Source of the DNA: Candidatus Melainabacteria bacterium SSGW_16 | Lineage (GTDB): Bacteria; Cyanobacteriota; Vampirovibrionia; 2-02-FULL-35-15 | Direction: 5' to 3' | Length of the DNA stretch: 64,000 nt | Assembly: GCA_004769085.1 (NCBI GenBank) | Contig: DUDS01000035.1 | Location: 55,015-119,014, forward strand | In this document: positions 1 to 8,067 of the stretch, in pieces | Numbering within the stretch: position 1 is the first letter of the stretch | Layout of the letters: every line of letters begins with the position of its first letter | The notes under the pieces: model-generated | Database searches by the model: none | What the model was told of the DNA's origin: nothing | Seen by the model: only the letters and a program-made list of their open reading frames with translations | Position numbers and translations under genes: made by a program

Positions 1-1
1 A

Positions 2-913
2 CTGACAACAATGAAAATTGGTGGTGTTGCCGACAGAGTTTGTTTCCCTGCTTCCACTGAAGAACTTATTTGTTTAATGGATAGTGTTAGATCAGGAAAT
101 GAGCCATGGTCTCTGATTGGTGGTGGATCAAATGTACTTGTATCTTCGCATGATATACCAGGAACTGTAATTTGCACAACAGGTTTGAACTGGATAGAAC
201 AAATAGGTCGTGATTTACTTTTTGCCGGTGCAGGAGTAAGGCTGCCGAGGCTTTCTGCATATGCAGCAAAGCTTGGTCTTTCAGGTATGGAATTCTTTGA
301 AGGTATTCCAGGCACTGTGGGCGGAGCTGTAGTAATGAATGCAGGTGCTCATGGGCATAGTACAAGCCAGATACTTGAATCTGTAACCATATTAAACTTA
401 AAAACAGGAAAGATAGAGGTACTGACTCATAAGGACATTCAGTTTGGTTACAGAATGTCAAGTGTTAATCCTTCAGAACAAATTGTAATCTGCGGAAGGT
501 TCAGGATGTTACCTGATACCGAGGCCTCAATTAAATCAAGGATGAAAGAGAACAATTTAGCCAGACAAAGAACACAGCCAATTAAAGATCCAAGTGCCGG
601 CTGTACATTCAGCAATCCAATAGAAATAAATATTCCGGCAGGAAAACTCCTAGATTCAATAGGAGCAAAAAACTGGCGTATTGGTTCTGCACAGGTATCA
701 TCAATGCATGCAAACTTTATTATTAATCTTGGAAATGCAAGTTCACAGGACGTATGTAAACTGATAACTAAAATGCAGGAAGCGGCAAAAGAAAAATATA
801 ATATTCTTCTGAAACCTGAGATTAAACCTATTGGAGTATTTGACAAGTCTGAAGCAATTATTTGGACAAACTCTGATCAAACCGTCACAAGCTCATTTAT
901 AATTACAAGATAA
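2..913 (+). CDS. murB: UDP-N-acetylenolpyruvoylglucosamine reductase, 5' end outside window
   Basis: MurB reduces UDP-GlcNAc-enolpyruvate to UDP-MurNAc with NADPH and FAD, the second committed step of cytoplasmic peptidoglycan precursor synthesis. Visible family signatures are IGGGSNVLVS (FAD binding), IPGTVGGAVVMNAGAHG, SAGCTFSNP with the catalytic-region Ser/Cys, and HANFIINLGNAS near the C-terminus. An ATG at 11 is available, but the codons before it read Leu-Thr-Thr, giving LTTMKIGG. This matches the usual TTxKIGG of the family, so the reading frame continues left of the window and the true start is missing. The product is a soluble cytoplasmic flavoprotein. Confidence 0.95.
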   Translation: MTTMKIGGVADRVCFPASTEELICLMDSVRSGNEPWSLIGGGSNVLVSSHDIPGTVICTTGLNWIEQIGRDLLFAGAGVRLPRLSAYAAKLGLSGMEFFEGIPGTVGGAVVMNAGAHGHSTSQILESVTILNLKTGKIEVLTHKDIQFGYRMSSVNPSEQIVICGRFRMLPDTEASIKSRMKENNLARQRTQPIKDPSAGCTFSNPIEINIPAGKLLDSIGAKNWRIGSAQVSSMHANFIINLGNASSQDVCKLITKMQEAAKEKYNILLKPEIKPIGVFDKSEAIIWTNSDQTVTSSFIITR

Positions 914-1018
914 TTGTTTAAAGATCAGTAAAATATGAGAAAAAGTTTGATTTTATGTTATGTTATTGAGATCATGAGGTAAACAATCTTAATGAGAGCA
1001 AATTGAAATCTTAGATTT

Positions 1019-3400
1019 ATGAAATCAGAAAAAAAATCAGGTAAATCACTTGTAATTGTTGAGTCACCAGGAAAAGTAAAAACAATCAGCAAGTTTCTTG
1101 GCAGTAATTACACGGTAAAAGCAAGTATTGGACATATACGTGACCTGCCGGGAAAAGGGCTTGGTATAGATATTAAGAAAAATTTTGAACCGGTTTATGA
1201 AATTCTAGAAGGTAAGGAAAAAATTGTAAAAGAACTGAAGGAACTGGCAAAAAGTGCAAATAAAATTTACCTTGCTCCAGATCCTGACAGAGAGGGAGAA
1301 GCAATTGCATGGCATTTGTCTGAGATTCTTGGCAAGCCTGATAAAACTCTTCGTATTGAATGTAATGAGATTACAAAAGAAGCAGTAAAAAATGCAATTA
1401 AACATCCAAGAAAAATAGACAAGGACCTTGTTGCAGCACAACAGGCAAGAAGAATTCTTGACAGGCTAGTAGGTTACAAAATCAGTCCTCTCCTCTGGAG
1501 AAAGGTAGGAGCAAAATCCGCTGGAAGAGTACAAAGCGTTGCATTAAGACTTGTTATTGAAAGAGAAAAAGAGATCAATGCATTTATAAAGGAAGAGTAC
1601 TGGTCAGTTCATGCAGAAATAGAAAAGGACAAAGTTTCATTCCTGGCTAACTTATATAAATGGGATTCCAAAACAATAATAAGTCCAAAACAAAGAGAAT
1701 CTAAATCATCTATGGTCATTAAGGATGAAGATACTACAAAAAATATCGTTAATGAACTTAAAAAATCAGATTTTATTGTCGATAATATAGAAGAGAAACA
1801 GAATCAAAAAAATCCTCTTCCTCCGTTCATTACAAGTACACTGCAGAGGTCATGTGCAAATGCTCTTGGCTTCACTGTAAAAAAAGTAATGAAAATTGCC
1901 CAGGAGCTATATGAAGGTATAGATATCGGTGAGGAAGGCCCTGTAGGTCTAATCACCTATATGAGAACTGACAGTACTAGGATTTCAAAAGAGGCTCAGG
2001 AAGAAGCAAAAGATTTCATATTAAAAACATTCGGGGATGAATATTATCCAGATGAACCAAGAGTTTTTAAATCAAAGAAAAAGAATGTTCAGGATGCTCA
2101 CGAAGCTATAAGAGCTACGAGCATTACCAAGACTCCTTCATCAGTTAAACAATTTTTAAATGTTGATCAATACAAAGTTTACAAATTAATCTGGGAAAGA
2201 TTTCTTGCAAGCCAGATGTCAGGAGCAAAGCTTCTAACAAAAACAGTTGAAATAAAAGCAGGTAAAGGAATATTTCATTCAAGTGCAACAGAGATACTCT
2301 TTGATGGATTCCTAAAAGCTTTTGAACCAGGAGATGAAGTAATTGAAGAAGAAGAGGACGATAAAGAGAAACAAAAAGATCAGATTCTTGATGAAGAAAT
2401 AAAAGTACTCCCTGGTTTAAAAATCAAGGACAAACTTATCTTAATCGAACTTACACCAAAACAACACTTTACAGAGCCTCCAAGCAGATTCAATGAAGCT
2501 AGTTTAGTAAAAAAGCTTGAGGAGCTTGGTATTGGAAGACCAAGCACCTATGCCAGCACAATAAGCACCATACTGGACAGGAAGTATGTACACAAAATTG
2601 ACAAAAAAGCTCTTGCACCAACAAAGCTTGGCGATATAGTCACAGAACTTTTAGTAAATCATTTCCCAAAATATGTGGACTATGATTTTACAGCTGAAAT
2701 GGAACTTAATCTGGATAAAATTGAAGAAGCAAAACAAAAATGGGATAAAATGATTTCTTCATTTTATGAAGGTTTTAGCAAAAACCTGAAAAAAGCACAA
2801 ATTGATCTTCAAAAAGTAGAAATCAAATCAGAACACAATTGTCCAAAATGCGGAAAACCTATGGTTTTAAAAGGTGGCAGGTTTGGTCCATTTTTAGGCT
2901 GCTCTGATTACCCTGCCTGTAAAACAGTTTTAAACCTTACAAAAGAAGGTACTCCATTCCCTGAAGACAGGGATTCAGATGAAAAATGCCCTAAATGCAG
3001 CGAAAAAATGATTATAAAACATGGTCCCTACGGGGAATATCTTCAGTGCAAAAACGAAGAATGCAAGCACAGAAAAACACTTTTAAAAACAATAGGAATT
3101 AAATGTCAGCGCGAAGGCTGTCCGGGTGAAGTAGTACAAAAAAGATCAAGGCACGGCAGGTTTTTTTATGGATGTTCATCCTGGTCAGAGACTAAATGCA
3201 CCTCTGTTTTCTGGAACAAACCATTACCCATAAACTGCCCCGAGTGTAATTCTGTTCTCACTCTAAAAGAGACAGCAAAATCTACTTTAATATTATGCTC
3301 AAAGAAAGAGTGTCAGTTTAAGAGAGAACCAACTCCTGATGAACTAGTAAAATTTTCTTCTGGCAGACTAATAAAAGAAACTACACAAGCAGCAACTTAA
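1019..3400 (+). CDS. topA: DNA topoisomerase I (type IA)
   Basis: This 793-residue enzyme relaxes negative supercoils. The N-terminal Toprim domain begins with LVIVESPGKVKTI (about residues 10-125) and carries the acidic PDREGEA motif. The active-site tyrosine is Tyr314 in GLITYMRTDSTR. From about residue 608 the tail holds a series of CxxC zinc fingers (CPKCGKP, CPKCSEK, later CPECNS and CSKKEC), typical of long bacterial TopA. An acidic run EEEEDDKEK lies near residue 441. No clear Shine-Dalgarno precedes the ATG, which is common for genes here. It converges with the thioredoxin gene 23 bp away. Confidence 0.97.
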   Translation: MKSEKKSGKSLVIVESPGKVKTISKFLGSNYTVKASIGHIRDLPGKGLGIDIKKNFEPVYEILEGKEKIVKELKELAKSANKIYLAPDPDREGEAIAWHLSEILGKPDKTLRIECNEITKEAVKNAIKHPRKIDKDLVAAQQARRILDRLVGYKISPLLWRKVGAKSAGRVQSVALRLVIEREKEINAFIKEEYWSVHAEIEKDKVSFLANLYKWDSKTIISPKQRESKSSMVIKDEDTTKNIVNELKKSDFIVDNIEEKQNQKNPLPPFITSTLQRSCANALGFTVKKVMKIAQELYEGIDIGEEGPVGLITYMRTDSTRISKEAQEEAKDFILKTFGDEYYPDEPRVFKSKKKNVQDAHEAIRATSITKTPSSVKQFLNVDQYKVYKLIWERFLASQMSGAKLLTKTVEIKAGKGIFHSSATEILFDGFLKAFEPGDEVIEEEEDDKEKQKDQILDEEIKVLPGLKIKDKLILIELTPKQHFTEPPSRFNEASLVKKLEELGIGRPSTYASTISTILDRKYVHKIDKKALAPTKLGDIVTELLVNHFPKYVDYDFTAEMELNLDKIEEAKQKWDKMISSFYEGFSKNLKKAQIDLQKVEIKSEHNCPKCGKPMVLKGGRFGPFLGCSDYPACKTVLNLTKEGTPFPEDRDSDEKCPKCSEKMIIKHGPYGEYLQCKNEECKHRKTLLKTIGIKCQREGCPGEVVQKRSRHGRFFYGCSSWSETKCTSVFWNKPLPINCPECNSVLTLKETAKSTLILCSKKECQFKREPTPDELVKFSSGRLIKETTQAAT

Positions 3401-3423
3401 TACACAAATTTGTTTTAATATGC

Positions 3424-4041
3424 CTATTCTGGTTCCGGGGTTATTTCTGCAGGTTGAATTTCAAGATCATCTGGTAGAGTTTCTTTTCCAGCATTATCTA
3501 TAAGCTCCTGAGGAGGAACATCTTTGGGCGGTTGTTTAACTTCTTCTACTACTGGTTCAATTGGAAAAGGTGCAATCGGTTCCCCTCTTTTTCTTTTTTT
3601 ACTTTCAACAAGTTCATTTACTATTTTTATAAGCTCTTCTTTTTCAATTTCTCCAACCTGAATCTTAAAAACAGAACCGTCAGCTCTAATAAATGCCGTA
3701 GTTGGAATTCCTTTCACCTGAAACCTGTTTGTTATATTTGAGCCTTCTGTATCTTCAACATCAATATTTAAAAACAAAGCCTTATCTTTAAGTTCATCTT
3801 TAACTTCAAAGAATACAGGCTTGTATTGTCTGCAGTGAGGACACCATTCAGCAGTAAAGGAAATTGCCATAGGTGTTTTGTTTTCAATAGCTGTTTTTAC
3901 TTCAGACACATATTTAGATTCAGGCAGACCATCAAAAACAGAAATTTTAAGTCCTTTTTCCCTGCACCCACCCGAAAAAATCAAAATTAAAAAACACCCT
4001 AAACAGTAAATGATTTTCTTAAAACAAAGACTATTCCCCAT
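3424..4041 (-). CDS. Thioredoxin-fold lipoprotein with Pro/Glu-rich tail
   Basis: A 205-residue exported thioredoxin-like protein. The N-terminus is hydrophobic and ends in FSGGC (Cys26), a loose lipobox, so it is probably a lipoprotein. The thioredoxin domain (about residues 45-145) has the redox motif WCPHC and the cis-proline loop GIPTT. The last 55 residues are rich in Pro, Glu and Lys and look unstructured. The likely role is disulfide reduction or exchange outside the cytoplasmic membrane; the partner is unknown. The ATG has a good ribosome-binding site (AGAGG, 4 nt spacer). Repeat copy A1 lies 35 bp upstream with its G-rich end facing this gene. Confidence 0.85.
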   Translation of the reverse strand: MGNSLCFKKIIYCLGCFLILIFSGGCREKGLKISVFDGLPESKYVSEVKTAIENKTPMAISFTAEWCPHCRQYKPVFFEVKDELKDKALFLNIDVEDTEGSNITNRFQVKGIPTTAFIRADGSVFKIQVGEIEKEELIKIVNELVESKKRKRGEPIAPFPIEPVVEEVKQPPKDVPPQELIDNAGKETLPDDLEIQPAEITPEPE

Positions 4042-4075
4042 AAAACCTCTGGCTTTCCACTTAAAGGCAATTAAA

Positions 4076-4260
4076 CATTAATAGTTTCTGTAACCGCCCT
4101 CCTTGCTCCTTCGTCGCTTGTCGGGCTTTGCAAAGTGTTCCTGAGCTACTTCCTATAACATTATACAGATTTTACTCCGCCCAAGGCGGATCAAAATCTT
4201 ACCATATAAGTTGTTTGCTCGGGAATGTTACGTTAGGTAGACAGTAACCATTAATAGTTT
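4076..4260 (-). repeat. MITE-like repeat family A, copy 1
   Basis: A 161 bp element (4088-4248) lies between perfect 12 bp direct repeats CATTAATAGTTT (4076-4087 and 4249-4260), which look like a target-site duplication. The outer ends form an imperfect inverted repeat (GTTTCTGT against GTTACTGT). Inside are a hairpin around AGATTTT...AAAATCT and the conserved G-rich end, read on the minus strand as GACGAAGGAGCAAGGAGGGC. It has no ORF. It sits between the divergent thioredoxin and gshA genes, in reverse orientation relative to copies 3-5. Confidence 0.85.
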
Positions 4261-4336
4261 ACTAAGCAACGTATCATTTTTACTGTTTTGCTATATGCTA
4301 TTAGCAACTATTTCTGGTTTCCTTAGCGAGATAATA

Positions 4337-5485
4337 ATGGCTAAACTCTTAAAAAAAGGGCTTGAAATTGAACTCTTTGGTGGCACAAAAGACGGTGATG
4401 TATTACCTTTATCAAAAACTTTAAATGAAAATTTTCCGGAAATATCCCAGGAGCCAGATCAAAGAAATTTTGAATATATAACAAATCCAGTAACTGAATA
4501 CGATGAACTTTTTAGTGAAATAATTAAACCAAGGATAAAATACAGGGATTTTTTAAAAAAAAATGGAGATCTCACATTAATTCCGGGTAGCACAATCCCT
4601 TTAAATATTGAAAAAAAGTTTTATCGGTCAAAACCTGATGATTCATATCATGAATACATAGAGAAAAATTATCAGACAAGGATTATTACAACGAGTCTTC
4701 ATATTAATATAGGAATTGAAGATTATGAAAATTTGTTCCGGCTTATTTGTGCATTAAGACTCGATGTGCCTTTAATACTAGCTTTAAGTGCTTCATCCTG
4801 TTTCCACGATAGTCAGCTGACAAACTGTAACTCGTACAGATGGTACTCTTTCCCAAAAACACCTGCATTTGTACCATTTTTCACAGACCATAAAACATAC
4901 ATTGAATGGACTAATGCCCAGCTGAAAAATAATTCAATGCAGAATGTAAGACATTTATGGACCAGTATAAGACCAAATGGAATTGATCGACCATATGATC
5001 TGAATAGAATTGAAATAAGGATTTCCGATTTGGTTACTGATGTAAGAAAATGCATTGGTATTGTTGCCTTCATAGAATGTCTTGCTCAAAATTATTTATT
5101 AAACAATCAGTGGCCAAAAATATTAAACAAGGATAAGGCATCATTAGATAACCTGGTTAATCATTTAGAAAACCAGGAAGAGATTACAGCAAAAGACGGA
5201 TTAAATGCAAAAATTTGGGACTGGCGTAATGATACAGAAGAAAAAGCTTTTAAAGTAATTGAAAGTTTGTATAAAGATTTAACAATTACTGCAAATAAGC
5301 TAAATATTGGTAACAATATAAAACCTATAACTGAAATCATCACCGAAGGAAATGAAGCAATGAGTTTTATTAAAATGTACAACAAAAACAATTCAATCAG
5401 AAAAACAGTACAATACTTTATTCAGGAGTATGAAGCTTCAGATTTAAAATACTATAATCTTATAAAAAATAAAATAAATATCTAA
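4337..5485 (+). CDS. gshA: Glutamate-cysteine ligase, cyanobacterial type
   Basis: Catalyses ATP-dependent gamma-glutamylcysteine formation, the first step of glutathione synthesis, in the cytoplasm. The protein begins LLKKGLEIELFGGT, the GxExE-like glutamate-binding opening of the cyanobacterial GshA family. It continues with TTSLHINIG, a conserved strand of the ligase core, and a basic RIEIRISD motif. Length is 382 residues, normal for that family. An in-frame ATG at 4295 would add 14 residues, but the family alignment favours 4337. It is followed after 7 bp by the polyprenyl synthase gene, so the two are probably cotranscribed. No glutathione synthetase gene is in the window. Confidence 0.85.
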   Translation: MAKLLKKGLEIELFGGTKDGDVLPLSKTLNENFPEISQEPDQRNFEYITNPVTEYDELFSEIIKPRIKYRDFLKKNGDLTLIPGSTIPLNIEKKFYRSKPDDSYHEYIEKNYQTRIITTSLHINIGIEDYENLFRLICALRLDVPLILALSASSCFHDSQLTNCNSYRWYSFPKTPAFVPFFTDHKTYIEWTNAQLKNNSMQNVRHLWTSIRPNGIDRPYDLNRIEIRISDLVTDVRKCIGIVAFIECLAQNYLLNNQWPKILNKDKASLDNLVNHLENQEEITAKDGLNAKIWDWRNDTEEKAFKVIESLYKDLTITANKLNIGNNIKPITEIITEGNEAMSFIKMYNKNNSIRKTVQYFIQEYEASDLKYYNLIKNKINI

Positions 5486-5492
5486 TCAAAGT

Positions 5493-6506
5493 ATGAGACA
5501 GATCTTAGAGCAAAATTTAAATATAAAAAAAATCGGTTGGCCTGATTTCTTCAGATGTATAAATGAAGAACTGGTTATTCTGGAAGATAATCTAAGGAAC
5601 AAGCTTCCGACAAAAAGCAGTCTTTTAAAGGAAGTAATAAGTTACATTTTTAATGCTGGTGGGAAAAGACTCAGACCTGCTATATGCTTTCTAACCGCTA
5701 AAGGTACAGGAAGAATTACTGATAAACATATAATCCTTTCAGAACTAACAGAACTAATACACACAGCAAGCTTAATTCACGATGACATAATTGACTCAGC
5801 TAAACTAAGAAGAAAAAGAGAAACCATAAATAGTCTTTGGAACGATAAAATATCGGTTATTACTGGTGATTTTTTATTTGCACAGGCTTCGATTCGCCTA
5901 GGAAAACTGGAAAATACAGAAATCGTAAAGATCTACGCAAAGGTTCTAAGTGATTTGTGTGATGGTGAAATTGAACAATATTCATTGTTATTTAACATAA
6001 ATATTTCATGGGAAGATTATATAAATAAATCCACAACAAAAACTGCAAGTTTATTTGCAGCATGTTGTAAATCTGCAGCTATACTGAATGAAATGGATAC
6101 TGCAAGCATTACAATGGCTCATGAATATGGTAATTTTCTTGGAATTGCTTTTCAAATTGTTGATGATATTCTGGACTTTACAGGCAGTTCAGCTGAACTG
6201 GGTAAAGAAGCGGGTTCAGATTTAAAGCAAGGGATAATAACAGCACCAGCACTTTTTGCCCTGAAGAGCAATGATAACAGGGCAAGACAGCTGAAAACTA
6301 TTATAGAAAATAAATTTGATGAAAGTACAGAAGATTTTAAAAAAGCTGTTCAGCTTATACATGAACTTGGTGGGTGTGAAAAGGCAAAACGTCTTGCTAT
6401 GGAATATTCAGAGAAATCAAAGGAAACACTTTATTTTATAAGAGATCATGAAATTAAATCATTTATGTTACAAGCAACTGATTTTGTATTGGAAAGAATC
6501 AGCTAA
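5493..6506 (+). CDS. Polyprenyl (octaprenyl/solanesyl-type) diphosphate synthase
   Basis: A trans-isoprenyl diphosphate synthase that condenses isopentenyl diphosphate onto an allylic primer to make a long prenyl chain for quinones. It has GGKRLRP near residue 55, the first aspartate-rich motif DDIID (Asp97-Asp101), and the second, DDILD (Asp224-Asp228), in GIAFQIVDDILDF. At 337 residues it fits the long-chain solanesyl/octaprenyl group rather than farnesyl synthases; chain length cannot be fixed by eye. The gene lies 7 bp downstream of gshA, and its stop overlaps the end of the convergent RodZ-like gene by 4 bp. Confidence 0.9.
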   Translation: MRQILEQNLNIKKIGWPDFFRCINEELVILEDNLRNKLPTKSSLLKEVISYIFNAGGKRLRPAICFLTAKGTGRITDKHIILSELTELIHTASLIHDDIIDSAKLRRKRETINSLWNDKISVITGDFLFAQASIRLGKLENTEIVKIYAKVLSDLCDGEIEQYSLLFNINISWEDYINKSTTKTASLFAACCKSAAILNEMDTASITMAHEYGNFLGIAFQIVDDILDFTGSSAELGKEAGSDLKQGIITAPALFALKSNDNRARQLKTIIENKFDESTEDFKKAVQLIHELGGCEKAKRLAMEYSEKSKETLYFIRDHEIKSFMLQATDFVLERIS

Positions 6507-7297
6507 TCAATCATTATTCTTTTAAACTGTTGAACAGTTGTTTTATTATGGGTGATAGCAGCCCTTAATGGTATGGGTTTTACAACAATCTTTGAAGTTA
6601 AAACAGGCTTGGGTTTCGCTGTTCTCTGAATTTTCTGTATTTTTGGAGAAGAGCTTATTTTACTTACAGGTACATTTTTTGTTTTTGAAATATTGTGCAA
6701 CGTTTCTTTCCTGGCTACCCCTGTAACCTCTTCTTCCTGCGCCCAGTTTTCAACCTCATTTAAATTTATATTTGTTTCAGGCTCTTTGAAGACAGGCTTT
6801 ATATCTTTATCAACCAATACATGTGAAAACTTGTTCTGATCATTAGTTATTTTTCTAAACTCTTTAAAAACCACATACCCTGCAGTAGATAGAAGAAACA
6901 ACAAAGCAAAAACATAAATATTCCCGAATGTTTTTTGCCTGGTTTTAATTTTTACTACCTTGCTATTAGTTCTATTTGAAAACAGTGAATCAAAACCATC
7001 TTCATTTTTTGTCCTAATATAAGAAGACAACTCATTAAAAATGAGCTCATCTTTCAAGTTAAGTGCTTTTGAATATTTTTTTATGAATCCAATTAGAAAA
7101 ACATCCTCGGGCAAATGTTCTCTTCTGCCATTTTCAATACAGTCCAGATGCTGTACATGTATGCACGTCAAATCTCTAATATCATTTAGTGTTAAAAGTT
7201 TTTTCTCCCTGACTCCTTTTAAGAAACTTCCGAGCCTATAGAGAAGCTTTGAATCAATTATGTCTTCAGATTTATTTTTTGCTGTTGAAGATAGCAT
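6503..7297 (-). CDS. RodZ-like helix-turn-helix membrane protein
   Basis: A 264-residue protein with a cytoplasmic helix-turn-helix domain at about residues 25-95 (GSFLKGVREKKLLTLNDIRD, then HVQHLDCIENG), followed by a basic stretch KIKTRQK. One transmembrane helix (VFALLFLLSTAGYVVF, about 128-143) and an extracytoplasmic Lys/Pro-rich tail complete it. This is the layout of RodZ, which ties MreB filaments to the membrane, and mreB is in this window at about 22.5 kb. The usual C-terminal RodZ domain is not recognisable, so the assignment rests on the N-terminal half. It overlaps the upstream pseudouridine synthase gene by 26 bp. Confidence 0.7.
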   Translation of the reverse strand: MLSSTAKNKSEDIIDSKLLYRLGSFLKGVREKKLLTLNDIRDLTCIHVQHLDCIENGRREHLPEDVFLIGFIKKYSKALNLKDELIFNELSSYIRTKNEDGFDSLFSNRTNSKVVKIKTRQKTFGNIYVFALLFLLSTAGYVVFKEFRKITNDQNKFSHVLVDKDIKPVFKEPETNINLNEVENWAQEEEVTGVARKETLHNISKTKNVPVSKISSSPKIQKIQRTAKPKPVLTSKIVVKPIPLRAAITHNKTTVQQFKRIMID

Positions 7298-8021
7298 ATG
7301 CTTCCTGTCTACTGATTTCCTTATAGTTACCTTTTTTTAAATCTCCAAGTGAAATTGATCCTATACTTGTTCGAAGTAATTTCACTACCGGATACCCAAT
7401 TTGCTGAAACATTCTCCTTATTTGCCTGTTAAGTCCCTCATGTATGACGGTTTCAAAAAGCCTATGTTTCCTTTTGCTTCTTGTATCAAGCTGGATTTCT
7501 CTCGCATAATCAGCTTTTACAAGTCTGCCATCTAAAACAACACCGGATAATAGTTTATTTACAATGTTACTTGCTTCACTTACTGAGATATCACCATTAA
7601 TCCATGTCATATATATTTTTTTAACATTACCACTCGGATGAATAACTTTATTTATATAGTCACCATCATTTGTTATCAGTAAAAGTCCCTCAGTATCTCT
7701 ATCAAGTCTGCCAACTGGTTTTAAATGCCTCAATGAAGCAGGGAAATAATCAAGAACTGTTTTTCTTCCTGACTCATCTTTTACAGTAGTAATACAACCA
7801 TCGGGCTTATAAAAAACAAAATACTGGTGTTTTAATTTTTTTATAATTTTGTTATTAACGGTAATAGCATCATCAGGAGAAACTTTATATCCTAAATCAA
7901 GAATTACTTTGCCGTTTACAGCAACCATTCCTAATTTTATTAACTCATCAGCTTTTCTTCTTGAGGCTATTCCACAGGATGAAATTGCTTTGTTTAGTCT
8001 TGTTCTGAATCCTTTTTCCAT
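7272..8021 (-). CDS. RsuA/RluB-family pseudouridine synthase
   Basis: Isomerises a specific uridine in ribosomal RNA to pseudouridine. The N-terminal S4 RNA-binding domain covers about residues 6-55 (LNKAISSCGIASRRKADELI). The catalytic domain has GRLDRDTEGLLLITNDGD with the presumed catalytic Asp107. The end INRQIRR-type motif is seen as GLNRQIRRMFQQIGYPV. At 249 residues the size suits RluB or RsuA; which RNA and position it modifies cannot be told from sequence alone. It is the first gene of a two-gene minus-strand unit with the RodZ-like gene. Confidence 0.9.
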   Translation of the reverse strand: MEKGFRTRLNKAISSCGIASRRKADELIKLGMVAVNGKVILDLGYKVSPDDAITVNNKIIKKLKHQYFVFYKPDGCITTVKDESGRKTVLDYFPASLRHLKPVGRLDRDTEGLLLITNDGDYINKVIHPSGNVKKIYMTWINGDISVSEASNIVNKLLSGVVLDGRLVKADYAREIQLDTRSKRKHRLFETVIHEGLNRQIRRMFQQIGYPVVKLLRTSIGSISLGDLKKGNYKEISRQEAYAIFNSKK

Positions 8022-8067
8022 ATTTAAAACTACATAATGTGTATAAAAATTAGATTATAATAAAACC

